A stretch of 64,000 bases of DNA, taken from an uncultured Eubacterium sp. GTDB lineage: Bacteria; Bacillota; Clostridia; Oscillospirales; Acutalibacteraceae. The stretch is from positions 135,738 through 199,737 of the forward strand of contig CAJTZJ010000002.1 in assembly GCA_910583925.1 (NCBI GenBank), read 5' to 3'. Position 1 is the first letter of the stretch, and each line of letters begins with the position of its first letter. Below the pieces are notes generated by a model. The model had not been told where the DNA came from. It was given only the letters and a program-made list of their open reading frames with translations, and searched no databases. Positions 51,850 to 61,191 of this stretch are shown one piece after another. The position numbers and the translations under genes are program-made.

Positions 51850-51893
51850 GCCGTAAAGAGGGTTTTGTTTATTCCAAAACCTTCATTACGGCA
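51850..51893. terminator. Terminator of purF
   Basis: TGCCGTAA...GGTTTTG pairs with CAAAACC...TTACGGCA; the minus side ends in T-rich sequence. Confidence 0.8.
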
Positions 51894-51906
51894 GTGTTTT
51901 TTATTA

Positions 51907-53358
51907 TTAGTCTAATACCTGATAATACATTGCATTTTCACTGAGCTTTGTTTCAAATTTATCTTTAAATTGCTCCTTCGGAACTTCAATAGGGTAGTTT
52001 CCCGTAAAGCATCCATCACAAAAGCCGATGGTGCATTTTTCGGCAAGACGGTGTGTTGCTTCTACTGAAAGGTATGCAAGTGAATCTGCACCAATTTGAT
52101 TTGCTATTTCTTCAATTGTGTTGTACTGACAGGCAATCAGATTGTCGCAGCTGTCTATATCTGTTCCGAAATAACACGGATGCTTAAACGGTGGAGAGGA
52201 AACACGCATGTGAACTTCCTTTGCTCCTGCTTCACGAAGCAGCTTAACAATCCTTGCACAGGTTGTTCCGCGAACGATAGAATCATCAATCATAATCACT
52301 CTTTTTCCTTTAATATTTTCTTTTACGATATTAAGCTTAATTTTAACGGCATCGTTTCGTTCGCATTGGCTGGGCTGAATAAAGCTTCTTCCGATATATC
52401 TGTTTTTAATAAAGCCTATACCGTAGGGGATTTTGCTTTCCTGTGAATAGCCGATTGCTGCGTCAATTCCTGAATCGGGTACACCGATAACAATGTCTGC
52501 ATCAACAGGATTTTCCTTTGCAAGAAATTTGCCCGCCTTAATTCGTGCATGATGAACGGATGCATTTTCAATAACCGAATCCGGCCTTGCAAAGTAGATG
52601 TATTCGAATACGCACATAGCACCCTTTTCTTTGCAATGCGTTGTGTCTGATTTTATTCCTTCTTTACTGATGGTAATGATTTCGCCGGGCTTAATTTCTC
52701 TTATCAGCTCAGCGCCTATTGTATCCAACGCACAGGATTCAGAGGCAACAACATATGCTCCGTCGCTTGTTTTTCCGAAGCAAAGCGGATGAAAGCCCAT
52801 AGGATCGCGAAAGGCAATAAGTTTTGTTGCTGTCATAACAATACAGGAATATGCTCCTTTGATGTGATTCATAACCTTTGCAATTGCTTCTTCCGTGCTT
52901 TTGCATGCAAGACGCTCCGTAACAATTGAATATGCAATGGATTCCGTGTCTGATGTGCCGTGAAAGATTGCTCCCCCAAGCTCAAACTGACGCCTTAAAT
53001 CCGGTGCATTAACAAGATTTCCGTTGTGCGCAACCGCAAGATTTCCTTTGATATGCCGTATAACAAGAGGCTGAATATTATTTGGGTTTTTACCGCCGGT
53101 TGTTGAATAGCGAACATGACCGATTGCCATATTTCCCGTGCCAAGCTTCTGCAGATTTTCAGGAGTAAAAACATCAGGTACAAGACCATCGCTCTTATAA
53201 TGCGAGAAAACGCCGTCATCATTAACGGCAATACCGCAGGCCTCCTGTCCTCGGTGCTGTAATGCGAAAAGCGCAAGATAGGCTGATTGGGCAACATGGG
53301 CGGTTTTGTTTTCAAAGATACCGAAAACACCGCATTCTTCATGAAGAGTGTTAAACAT
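51907..53358 (-). CDS. purF: Amidophosphoribosyltransferase
   Basis: This 483-residue enzyme makes phosphoribosylamine from PRPP and glutamine, the first step of purine synthesis. A short propeptide MFNTLHEE is followed by CGVFGIF, placing the Ntn nucleophile Cys at position 9; HRGQEACG and the PRPP loop MIDDSIVRGTTCARI are intact. Late cysteines (CGD-like CTIGFCDGCF) fit the Fe-S-containing Bacillus-type enzyme. It follows the glutamate synthase genes in the same direction, 72 bases after the GXGXG gene, and uses the same nitrogen donor chemistry. Confidence 0.96.
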   Translation of the reverse strand: MFNTLHEECGVFGIFENKTAHVAQSAYLALFALQHRGQEACGIAVNDDGVFSHYKSDGLVPDVFTPENLQKLGTGNMAIGHVRYSTTGGKNPNNIQPLVIRHIKGNLAVAHNGNLVNAPDLRRQFELGGAIFHGTSDTESIAYSIVTERLACKSTEEAIAKVMNHIKGAYSCIVMTATKLIAFRDPMGFHPLCFGKTSDGAYVVASESCALDTIGAELIREIKPGEIITISKEGIKSDTTHCKEKGAMCVFEYIYFARPDSVIENASVHHARIKAGKFLAKENPVDADIVIGVPDSGIDAAIGYSQESKIPYGIGFIKNRYIGRSFIQPSQCERNDAVKIKLNIVKENIKGKRVIMIDDSIVRGTTCARIVKLLREAGAKEVHMRVSSPPFKHPCYFGTDIDSCDNLIACQYNTIEEIANQIGADSLAYLSVEATHRLAEKCTIGFCDGCFTGNYPIEVPKEQFKDKFETKLSENAMYYQVLD

Positions 53359-53430
53359 AATTATAATTCCTTTTTGTTATGAAGTACTATCTTAAATTCT
53401 GCTTCCTGTAAAGAGTAAATAAGATTTATA

Positions 53431-54192
53431 TCAGTTAGCTGTGTATAGATTTGCATATGGTCTTGATGTTGCAGGTGAAAGCTTTTTGAAGGGCTTTGCC
53501 ATTATTTCATCATAGCTGCAGTCAAAGCATTTGCAGTATTTTTTTACCAGTTTATCAAGCTCCTTTTTGTCATTATCCGTTAAATCGGATATGTTTATAT
53601 TTGATGAAAGGTTTTCCTTGGGAAATTTTCCTCTTACAAATATTTTTCCGCCGTGCATACCCGATGCACAATGCGTTCCGAAAAGTTTTTCTCCTCTTTT
53701 AAGGTTTAAGCCAAGCAAAACAATCGTTCCGCCTGCCATATATTCGCCGAGGAAAGAGCCTGCATTCTGCCCGATAACAAGAACAGGCTTCATATCCTCA
53801 AATTCCTTCATATGGATACCGCCTCGGCAGGCAACATTATCCTTTATAAAAATCTGTCCGTTGCGCATACCGTAGCCGAGTGCATCTCCGCTGTGTCCGT
53901 GAATAATAATTTCTCCGCCGTTCATTGTGTTGCCGACAGCGTCCTGGCAATTGCCGAAAACCTCTATTTTGCCGCCGTTAAGATAGCATGCCAGATCATT
54001 GCCGGGTGTTCCGTGAATTTCAATAGTTTTCCCTTTATCAAGCGTACAGCCTATGTATCTTTGCCCGTTGACATTCTTAACTACTGCTTTGCTTTTTTCG
54101 CTTAGTTCTTTCTTAATTAAGCTGTTGATGGTTTCATATCTCTGAAGTCCTGCTTCAATACTCATAATACTGTTCCCCCTATTCTCCTGCAT
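53431..54192 (-). CDS. Glutamate synthase alpha-subunit C-terminal (GXGXG) domain protein
   Basis: This 253-residue protein corresponds to the beta-helical GXGXG domain of GltB, here a separate polypeptide. The repeats GGKIEVFGNCQDAVG, GGEIIIHGHSGDALGYGM and GGTIVLLGLNLKRG are visible. It scaffolds the ammonia channel between amidase and synthase sites. It overlaps the FMN-domain gene by 14 bases, consistent with a multi-subunit GOGAT. Confidence 0.92.
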   Translation of the reverse strand: MQENRGNSIMSIEAGLQRYETINSLIKKELSEKSKAVVKNVNGQRYIGCTLDKGKTIEIHGTPGNDLACYLNGGKIEVFGNCQDAVGNTMNGGEIIIHGHSGDALGYGMRNGQIFIKDNVACRGGIHMKEFEDMKPVLVIGQNAGSFLGEYMAGGTIVLLGLNLKRGEKLFGTHCASGMHGGKIFVRGKFPKENLSSNINISDLTDNDKKELDKLVKKYCKCFDCSYDEIMAKPFKKLSPATSRPYANLYTAN

Positions 54193-55681
54193 GCTTTATG
54201 CCAAGTATTTCAAGCTCTTTTTCGGATAAGCCGATACCTCTCAGCATAAGTCTGTTTCCTCTTAATGAGTCAATAGAGTTGATACCCATACCGCCCATGA
54301 TTTCTTTGATTTCATGATTCCAGGCGTGAACAAGGTTGATGACACGCTGAGATGCAGTTTCAGGGTTAAGACGCTCTGTAAGCTCGGGTCTTTGTGTTGC
54401 AATGCCCCAGTTGCATTTTCCTGTGTTGCAGGTCTGGCACATATGACAGCCCATTGCAATAAGAGCTGCCGAGGCAATATAGCAGGCATCGGCTCCTAAT
54501 GCAATAGCCTTGATGATATCTGATGAACAACGGAAAGAGCCTGATGCTACAAGAGAAACATTGGAACGGATACCTTCGTCACGAAGTCTTTGATCAGCTG
54601 CTGCAAGGGCAAGCTCGATAGGAATACCGACATTATCGCGTATTCTTGTAGGCGCAGCACCAGTGCCTCCTCTGAAGCCGTCTATAACAACGATATCTGC
54701 GCCTGCACGGGCAACACCTGATGCAATAGCGGCAATATTATGTACCGCAGCAATTTTAACAGCAACAGCCTTTTCCCCGTTTGTTGCCTGTTTTAAGGAC
54801 CAGATAAGCTGTCTTAAATCCTCAATGGAGTAAATATCATGATGCGGAGCAGGGGAGATGGCATCTGAGCCGACAGGTATCATTCTGGCATTTGAAACTT
54901 CGGCAGTAACCTTTTCTCCCGGAAGATGACCGCCGATACCGGGCTTTGCACCCTGTCCGATTTTGATTTCAATAAATTTTGAATTGTCAAGATAGTCCTT
55001 ATGCACACCGAAGCGACCGGAAGCAACTTGAACAGCTGCATATTTTCCAAAATGGTGAAGCTCCTTGTGAAGCCCGCCTTCGCCTGTATTGAAAAGGGTT
55101 CCGAGCTCCTTTGCTGCAATGGCAAGTGATTTCTGAGCGTTCATACTTATTGAACCGAAAGACATAGCGGAAAACATAATAGGTGTTTCAATCATAACCT
55201 GCGGCGGCATTTTTGTGATAAGCTTTCCTTTTTTCTCAACCTCGATTTTCTCAGGCTTTCTGCCAAGAATTGCACGAATTTCCATAGGCTCGCGAAGAGG
55301 GTCTATAGACGGATTTGTAACCTGAGAAGCATTGAGTAAAATTTTATCCCAGTAAATCGGAAGTGGCTGCGGATTTCCCATAGCTGAAAGAAGTGTTGAG
55401 CCTGTATTTGCCTGTCGGCAGATTTCCTGCTGATATTGTGCAGTCCAGTTTGCATTATCTCTGTAATCGCAGATATATTTTTCAATTCTGAGCGCCTCCA
55501 TAGGGCAGAAATCGACACAGCGATGGCAGGCAACGCAGTTGTTTGATTTTGATAAAACAGTTTTCCCGTCTTCAGAATAGAAATGGCATTCATTTGCGCA
55601 TTGTTTAACACATATGCCGCAATTTATGCATAGATTTTTATCTCTGACAATATTAAACCGGCGGGGAATATAACCAAGCAT
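54179..55681 (-). CDS. Glutamate synthase FMN-domain subunit with N-terminal ferredoxin domain
   Basis: This 500-residue subunit carries two 4Fe-4S cysteine sets at the N-terminus (CINCGICVKQCANEC and CVACHRCVDFCP), then the central GltS FMN barrel: PIMFSAMSFGSIS, GQGAKPGIGGHLPGEKV and VIDGFRGGTGAAPTRIRD, with CHMCQTCNTGKCNWG for the 3Fe-4S region. It reduces 2-iminoglutarate to glutamate. It lies 2 bases after the amidase subunit. This is the archaeal/clostridial split form. Confidence 0.94.
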   Translation of the reverse strand: MLGYIPRRFNIVRDKNLCINCGICVKQCANECHFYSEDGKTVLSKSNNCVACHRCVDFCPMEALRIEKYICDYRDNANWTAQYQQEICRQANTGSTLLSAMGNPQPLPIYWDKILLNASQVTNPSIDPLREPMEIRAILGRKPEKIEVEKKGKLITKMPPQVMIETPIMFSAMSFGSISMNAQKSLAIAAKELGTLFNTGEGGLHKELHHFGKYAAVQVASGRFGVHKDYLDNSKFIEIKIGQGAKPGIGGHLPGEKVTAEVSNARMIPVGSDAISPAPHHDIYSIEDLRQLIWSLKQATNGEKAVAVKIAAVHNIAAIASGVARAGADIVVIDGFRGGTGAAPTRIRDNVGIPIELALAAADQRLRDEGIRSNVSLVASGSFRCSSDIIKAIALGADACYIASAALIAMGCHMCQTCNTGKCNWGIATQRPELTERLNPETASQRVINLVHAWNHEIKEIMGGMGINSIDSLRGNRLMLRGIGLSEKELEILGIKHAGE

Positions 55682-55683
55682 TA

Positions 55684-56784
55684 TTACTTATCCTCCTTTT
55701 TTTCAATGTCAAGCGGAATAAAAACAGGCTCTGCTCCGCTTACTGACCATACTTTGTCGGGATTTGGGCATACAACTCTGATTGCCGATTCCTCCGAAGC
55801 AAAATACGCTCTTGTTCCCTTGGTTGCCGCAGTAAGGGAGCGAAGCTTAAGTCTGTCATTAATAGCCAGAAGACCTTTGTTTGAGCCAAGGATAACAGAA
55901 AACGGTCCGTTAACAAGGCCTGCATTGTAAATTGAACGAAGTGCGGTAAAGTATTCTTTTTTATCCTTATCCATTCTGTCTATCTCATCCCATTCGGGTG
56001 CTGTCAAAACATCTGCTGCAACCTCAACAGGAAGCTTATGGTGTCTAATCAGATGGTCAAAAAGATATGTAATTACCTCAGTATCTGTCTGCATCGTACA
56101 GGCATAGCCGAATTGCTCTATATATCTTCGATTTGCATCATAAGAGGAAATTTCGCCGTTGTGGACAATAGACCAGTCAAGAATGTTGAATGGATGAGAT
56201 CCGCCCCACCATCCGGGTGTGTTTGTCGGAAATCTTCCGTGTGCAGTCCATAAATAAGCGTTATACTGATCCAGCATATAGAATTCTCCGACATCTTCAG
56301 GGTAACCGACTGCCTTGAAGCATCCCATGTTTTTACCGCTGGAGAAAATGAATGCACCCTCAATGTTTTGATTTACATGCATAACACATTGAACAGTATA
56401 TTCCTCTTCATCCATTCTGGTTTCTTTCATTCTTACTCTGTTCGGCTTTGCAAAATATCGCCAAATATCGGGTCCGTTTGCTATTGCTTCAATCTTTTTG
56501 GTAGGGATTTTTTCCGAAACATCAACATTGAAATGTCTGAAAAGGTAATCCTCGCAATCAGCCTTTGCTTGTGCCGTATCATAAAAAATATGAAACGCAT
56601 AGGAATCTGCGTGTTCGGGATATATTCCGTATGCGGCAAATCCTCCGCCAAGTCCGTTTGAACGATCGTGCATTAATGCAATTGATTTTATGATTTCAGA
56701 ACCGTTGATTTTTCCGCCCTTTCTGTCGATTATTGCGGCAATAGCACAGCCGCTCGGAATTCTTATCTGACCTTCCTTAAGCAT
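55684..56784 (-). CDS. Glutamate synthase glutamine amidotransferase (class II) subunit
   Basis: This 366-residue Ntn-type amidase matches the GltB N-terminal domain: MHDRSNGLGGGFAAYG, HGRFPTNTPGWWGGSHPF, WSIVHNGEISSY and MQTDTEVITYL. The nucleophile is probably Cys13 (SGCAIAA), which needs removal of a 12-residue leader. It hydrolyses glutamine and passes ammonia to the FMN subunit. AGGAGG precedes ATG 56784; a TTGCTA-17-TATAAT promoter is at 56828-56856. Confidence 0.92.
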   Translation of the reverse strand: MLKEGQIRIPSGCAIAAIIDRKGGKINGSEIIKSIALMHDRSNGLGGGFAAYGIYPEHADSYAFHIFYDTAQAKADCEDYLFRHFNVDVSEKIPTKKIEAIANGPDIWRYFAKPNRVRMKETRMDEEEYTVQCVMHVNQNIEGAFIFSSGKNMGCFKAVGYPEDVGEFYMLDQYNAYLWTAHGRFPTNTPGWWGGSHPFNILDWSIVHNGEISSYDANRRYIEQFGYACTMQTDTEVITYLFDHLIRHHKLPVEVAADVLTAPEWDEIDRMDKDKKEYFTALRSIYNAGLVNGPFSVILGSNKGLLAINDRLKLRSLTAATKGTRAYFASEESAIRVVCPNPDKVWSVSGAEPVFIPLDIEKKEDK

Positions 56785-56827
56785 AAATACTCCTCCTTAT
56801 TTATCCTGTATTTATAGATGTAAAATA

Positions 56828-56856
56828 ATTATAAAACTATCATTTTTCTATAGCAA
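56828..56856 (-). promoter_or_regulatory. Promoter of the glutamate synthase operon
   Basis: Minus-strand TTGCTA (56856-56851), 17-bp spacer, TATAAT (56833-56828). Confidence 0.65.
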
Positions 56857-56927
56857 TAAAACCCTTATGATTTCATCACATTGCGAAAAAAACAGGCAAG
56901 ATTATTTAATAAATATATATAAATTGT

Positions 56928-56955
56928 AAGCGGCAATATTAAAATATTGCCGCTT
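56928..56955. terminator. Hairpin after the amt-glnB gene
   Basis: AAGCGGCAATATT (56928-56940) pairs perfectly with AATATTGCCGCTT (56943-56955). T-runs are on the plus side; on the minus strand the tail is weaker, so read-through into the synthase genes is possible. Confidence 0.6.
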
Positions 56956-56968
56956 TTTTATATTTATA

Positions 56969-58708
56969 TTAATCGTTGGCTAAGTCCTCTTCGCCTTGAA
57001 GTGCATCAGTTCCGTGCTCACCTGTACGAACCTTAACAACATCCTCAAGATTATAAAGAAAGATTTTTCCGTCTCCTATATTTCCTGTGTAAAGAACAGC
57101 TCTTGCGGCTTCAATAACTGTTTTAACAGGCACTTTTGAGATTGCCATTTCAAGCTTCATCTTTGGATTAAGACTTAGCTCTTCAACTGCAACACCACGA
57201 TACATTTTACTGTGTCCTTTTTGCGTTCCGCAGCCCATAACATTTGTTACGGTCATACCGGTTACACCTATTTCGTTCATTGCTTCTTTAACTTCTTCAA
57301 ATTTTGACGGATTAAATACCATAACAACATTTGTTAGTTTTCCGTTTGTATTTGTTGTGTAGCTTTCAACAGGAATTGCTTTTTGAACAGAAACCTTCGG
57401 AATACTTGCAGGGGCATTTCCGGAAGCTGTTGCAAGAGCCATAGTAGGCATAAAGTCTGCATATGCAGATGGAAGGTTATGTTCTGTAGCATCAAGACCT
57501 TTAAGTTCCTCTTCTCTTGAAGCTCTGAGCCCGTTTGTTTTCTTAAGAATAAAGAAGATAGCAGACATTGTAACTGCTGTCCAGGCTGCAACGGTTATAA
57601 CACCTAAAGCCTGTGTTCCTAAAAGTGAAAATCCACCGCCGTAGAAAAGACCGCTGATTTCATCATTTCCGGGAACAGAAGTTGTTGCAAATAAGCCAAC
57701 GGCAAGTGTTCCCCATATACCGTTTGCCATATGAACTGCCACAGCACCAACAGGATCATCTATTTTAAGTTTGATATCAATGAATTCAACGGCTATAACA
57801 ACAAGAAAACCTGAAACTGCACCAATAATGCATGAACCGAGAGCATCAACAACATCACAGCCTGCGGTAACAGCAACAAGACCGGCCAGGGATCCGTTAA
57901 GCGACATTGAAACATCAGGCTTGCCGTTTTTTATCCATGTAAATATCATTGTAACGCAGGTTGCAACAGCAGGTGCACAGGTTGTTGTCAGAAAGATTGA
58001 TGAAAGCTGTTCTCCGCTTGTTGCTGCTGCACCGTTAAATCCATACCAGCCGAACCAAAGTATGAATACACCCAGAGCACCCAAGGTTAAGCTGTGACCG
58101 GGAATAGCTTTAACTTCTTTTTTTCCGGTTTTCTTATTAACAACATATTTTCCGATACGAGGGCCAACAAAGATTGCACCAATAAGAGCCGAAATACCGC
58201 CAACCATATGTATTGCACATGAGCCTGCAAAATCGTGAAAACCAAGATTTGCAAGCCATCCGTTTTCATTCCAAATCCAGCCCGCTTCAATCGGATAAAC
58301 AAGTGCACTGATAATTGCACTGTAAATGCAGTAAGAACTGAATTTTGTTCTTTCAGCCATTGCACCTGAAACGATTGTTGCTGTTGTTGCACAAAAAACA
58401 AGGTTGAACACAAAGTTTGACCAGTTAAAATCGGAATATTCTTTGAAAATTCCGAGTGTTGGTAGTCCGCAGAATCCGCCGAGTACCTCTTCTCCCATCA
58501 TAAGTCCGAATCCAAGCAATAAAAACATCGGTGTTCCTATGCAAAAGTCCATTAGGTTTTTCATAATAATGTTTCCGGCATTTTTTGCTCTTGTAAAGCC
58601 TGTTTCGACCATAGCAAATCCACATTGCATAAAGAAAACAAGCGCTGCGCCTATTAAAAACCATATGCCGAATATTTCATCGTTTACTGCCTCTAAAATA
58701 GCATCCAT
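56969..58708 (-). CDS. Ammonium transporter fused to a PII regulatory domain
   Basis: This 579-residue protein joins an AmtB channel (residues ~1-420, with MQCGFAMVETGFTRAKN, DFAGSCAIHMVGG and VHMANGIWGTLAVG) to a PII/GlnB domain at the end (~460-575: VTNVMGCGTQKGH, KMYRGVAVEEL, and the B-loop GNIGDGKIFLYNLED). Free PII normally plugs Amt; here plug and channel are one chain. The T-loop tyrosine corresponding to GlnB Tyr51 is absent (Val in RGVAVEEL), so uridylylation there is unlikely. The leader upstream has two terminator-like hairpins. It takes up ammonium for the glutamate synthase downstream. Confidence 0.94.
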   Translation of the reverse strand: MDAILEAVNDEIFGIWFLIGAALVFFMQCGFAMVETGFTRAKNAGNIIMKNLMDFCIGTPMFLLLGFGLMMGEEVLGGFCGLPTLGIFKEYSDFNWSNFVFNLVFCATTATIVSGAMAERTKFSSYCIYSAIISALVYPIEAGWIWNENGWLANLGFHDFAGSCAIHMVGGISALIGAIFVGPRIGKYVVNKKTGKKEVKAIPGHSLTLGALGVFILWFGWYGFNGAAATSGEQLSSIFLTTTCAPAVATCVTMIFTWIKNGKPDVSMSLNGSLAGLVAVTAGCDVVDALGSCIIGAVSGFLVVIAVEFIDIKLKIDDPVGAVAVHMANGIWGTLAVGLFATTSVPGNDEISGLFYGGGFSLLGTQALGVITVAAWTAVTMSAIFFILKKTNGLRASREEELKGLDATEHNLPSAYADFMPTMALATASGNAPASIPKVSVQKAIPVESYTTNTNGKLTNVVMVFNPSKFEEVKEAMNEIGVTGMTVTNVMGCGTQKGHSKMYRGVAVEELSLNPKMKLEMAISKVPVKTVIEAARAVLYTGNIGDGKIFLYNLEDVVKVRTGEHGTDALQGEEDLAND

Positions 58709-58785
58709 ACCATTTTCCTCCTATTTTTTGCTATAAACAGAGATTTTTTCTTTTTATTAAAGCCGCAATCATAATAAAAAGAAAA

Positions 58786-58826
58786 GGGGAGTATTCTGCT
58801 GTTTGAATTTCAGCAAAATACACCCC
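58786..58826 (-). terminator. Leader hairpin 2 of amt-glnB
   Basis: GGGGTGTATTTTGCTG pairs with CAGCAGAATACTCCCC (minus strand) with one mismatch and one G-T pair, followed by TTTTCTTTTT. It looks like a terminator within the 5' leader, 77 bases before the ATG. Confidence 0.7.
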
Positions 58827-58849
58827 GTTGTGTATTCTTAAAAACAGAA

Positions 58850-58878
58850 AAAGGCATTCCGAAAATCGGAACGCCTTT
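58850..58878 (-). terminator. Leader hairpin 1 of amt-glnB
   Basis: AAAGGCGTTCCG pairs with CGGAATGCCTTT on the minus strand, followed by TTCTG; it begins about 11 bases after the predicted transcription start. Confidence 0.7.
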
Positions 58879-58895
58879 GTTCTTAATACAAATTC

Positions 58896-58924
58896 ATTTT
58901 AGTACGGTTTAACCATGTTGTCAA
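58896..58924 (-). promoter_or_regulatory. Promoter of amt-glnB
   Basis: Minus-strand TTGACA (58924-58919), 17-bp spacer, TAAAAT (58901-58896). Confidence 0.75.
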
Positions 58925-58944
58925 TAGTTTTTTTGTGTTTTATC

Positions 58945-58993
58945 CAATTTGCACTTTACCAAGCTGCATTGCTAAAGAGTTTTGTGCAAATTG
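58945..58993. repeat. Inverted repeat upstream of the amt-glnB promoter
   Basis: Perfect 10-bp arms CAATTTGCAC (58945-58954) and GTGCAAATTG (58984-58993), 29 bases apart, lie just upstream of the -35; they may be a regulator site. Confidence 0.55.
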
Positions 58994-59031
58994 ACAAAAG
59001 TGTAATATATAGCTTTATATTAATGATTTAA

Positions 59032-59871
59032 TTATTCAATAGGTGTTAAATTCTTAAGGCTTATATCCAGAATAGGTGCAGAATGTGTTAATGCACCGCA
59101 GGAAACAAAATCAACTCCGATTTCTGCAATTTCCTTAAGCCTTTTTTTTGTAACATTGCCGGAGCATTCCGTTTCGGCTTTGCCGTCAATCATTTCTACT
59201 GCCTTTTTCATGGTTTCGTTGTCCATATTATCAAGCATAATGATATCTGCCCCTGCGTCAAGGGCTTCCTTAACCTGCTCCAAGGTTTCTGTTTCAATTT
59301 CAATTTTTCTTACAAACGGAGCATAGGCTTTTGCCATCTGAATAGCTTTTGTTATACTGCCGGCAGCGCCAATATGGTTATCTTTTAAAAGCACTCCGTC
59401 TGAAAGATTGTATCTGTGGTTTGTTGCACCGCCTACCGTTACGGCATATTTTTCAAACGGGCGCATATTCGGTGTGGTTTTTCTTGTGTCCAGAAGAACT
59501 GTTTTGTAACCTTCAAGTTCAGCCATATATTCTTTGGTTATGGTTGCAATTCCGCTCATTCTCTGAAGATAATTAAGTCCGGTTCTTTCTCCTGAAAGAA
59601 TGGCTTTGATATCACCATATATAATACCTATAAGCTGACCGCATTTAACAAAGTCGCCGTCCTTCACATCTGTTTCAAAATGGGAGGTTTCATCAAGAAG
59701 CTTAAAGGTACGCTCAAAAATTCCAAGACCGCAGATAATTCCGTCCTCCTTGCAGATAAGCTCAGCCTTGCCCTGCTTATCCTCAGGCATAACTGCGTTT
59801 GTGGAAACATCCTCGCTTGTTATATCCTCCTTTAATGTGTTTAAAATATATTCATCCACATTAATTTTCAT
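59032..59871 (-). CDS. nadC: Nicotinate-nucleotide pyrophosphorylase (carboxylating)
   Basis: This 279-residue enzyme converts quinolinate and PRPP to nicotinate mononucleotide. Motifs: LDTRKTTPNMR, GGATNHRYNLSDGVLLKDNHI and IMLDNMDNE. ATG 59871 overlaps the end of nadB by 11 bases with GGTG upstream; a longer start at 59889 is less likely. It is the last gene of nadABC. Confidence 0.96.
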   Translation of the reverse strand: MKINVDEYILNTLKEDITSEDVSTNAVMPEDKQGKAELICKEDGIICGLGIFERTFKLLDETSHFETDVKDGDFVKCGQLIGIIYGDIKAILSGERTGLNYLQRMSGIATITKEYMAELEGYKTVLLDTRKTTPNMRPFEKYAVTVGGATNHRYNLSDGVLLKDNHIGAAGSITKAIQMAKAYAPFVRKIEIETETLEQVKEALDAGADIIMLDNMDNETMKKAVEMIDGKAETECSGNVTKKRLKEIAEIGVDFVSCGALTHSAPILDISLKNLTPIE

Positions 59872-61186
59872 TGTTACACCATTTATCATAAAAAGCCTTG
59901 TCCTTTCTTTCTATTTCATTCATGATAAGCTGTTTGAATTCCTTTTCTCTTTCAGCCTTTTCAGGGTAACTGCTTAAATTGATATAAGGAATAGCATCGC
60001 TTTTAATCTCTTTGTCCTTTGCAATCAGATCTGCAGCTCTTTTTGAAAACACAAGGCTTTCCAGTAGGCTGTTTGATGCAAGTCTGTTTTTACCGTGAAC
60101 ACCGTTGCAGGCTGTTTCGCCTACTGCGTATAGATGCTTCATAGATGTTTTGCCGTTAATATCCGTTTTTACACCGCCCATCATATAATGCTGACCGGGG
60201 GTAACAGGCACTTTATCTTTTGTTATATCATAGCCCTCATCCATACAGGCTTCAAAAATGTTCGGAAAGCGCTTTTTTGCATCTTCGCTTGTCATTTCAG
60301 GAAGCGTTATATAAACATGATCTGTGCCGAATTTTTCCATTTCTTTGCATATGGCTTCGGTTACCACATCTCTTGGCTGAAGCTCATCGGTAAATCTTTC
60401 TCCGTTTTCATTAAGAAGAACAGCTCCCTCGCCGCGAACGCTTTCGCTTATTAAAAATCTTCTGCCGCTTTTTTTGCTGTAGAGCGTAGTTGGATGTATT
60501 TGGATATAATTCATATCCTGAAGCTCTATACCATGCTTAAGAGCAAGCGCAAAAGCGTCACCCGTGATATGCGGGAAATTTGTTGAATTGTGGAAAAGTC
60601 CGCCGATTCCGCCTGTTGCAAGAATTACATCCTTACAGATGATAACGCCGCTTTCTCCGAATTCGTCCTCACATACAATACCATAGCAGACATTATCCTT
60701 TTCAATAATATCAATCATGGTTGTTTGTGTAACAAAGGTTATATTTTCACGCTTCTGAGCGATTGAAAGCAGGGTTGCCGTTATCTCTTTTCCTGTTTCA
60801 TCCTTATGATGAAGAATTCTGTTCTGGCGGTGTGCACCTTCCCTTGTGTAATCAAACTCCCCGTAATTATCGGTGTCAAATTTAACACCTAAATTCACAA
60901 GTGTGCTTATAACATCAGGGGATGATTCAATCATAACCCGAACGCTTTCGGTATTGTTTTCGTAATGTCCTGCCTTCATTGTATCCTCAAAATAGCAGTC
61001 AAAATCCGCAATATCCTTTAAAACGCAGACTCCGCCCTGTGCAAGATAAGAATCGCATTCTTTAAGCTCTTCCTTTGTTATAACAAGTATTTCTTTGTCA
61101 CTTGGCAGGCAAAGTGCAGAAAACAGTCCTGCAACACCGCTGCCGACAATTGTGATATCTGTTTTAATAATGCTTTTGTTTTCCAT
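59861..61186 (-). CDS. nadB: L-aspartate oxidase
   Basis: This 441-residue FAD enzyme oxidises aspartate to iminoaspartate. The FAD loop ITIVGSGVAGLFSAL, substrate region SYLAQGGVCVL, HHKDETGKEITATLL, HPTTLYSKK and CNGVHGKNRLASNSLLESL are all present. It is shorter than E. coli NadB (~540 residues) because the C-terminal three-helix extension is reduced, as in many Clostridia. It lies 5 bases after nadA. Confidence 0.95.
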   Translation of the reverse strand: MENKSIIKTDITIVGSGVAGLFSALCLPSDKEILVITKEELKECDSYLAQGGVCVLKDIADFDCYFEDTMKAGHYENNTESVRVMIESSPDVISTLVNLGVKFDTDNYGEFDYTREGAHRQNRILHHKDETGKEITATLLSIAQKRENITFVTQTTMIDIIEKDNVCYGIVCEDEFGESGVIICKDVILATGGIGGLFHNSTNFPHITGDAFALALKHGIELQDMNYIQIHPTTLYSKKSGRRFLISESVRGEGAVLLNENGERFTDELQPRDVVTEAICKEMEKFGTDHVYITLPEMTSEDAKKRFPNIFEACMDEGYDITKDKVPVTPGQHYMMGGVKTDINGKTSMKHLYAVGETACNGVHGKNRLASNSLLESLVFSKRAADLIAKDKEIKSDAIPYINLSSYPEKAEREKEFKQLIMNEIERKDKAFYDKWCNNEN

Positions 61187-61191
61187 TGTTT

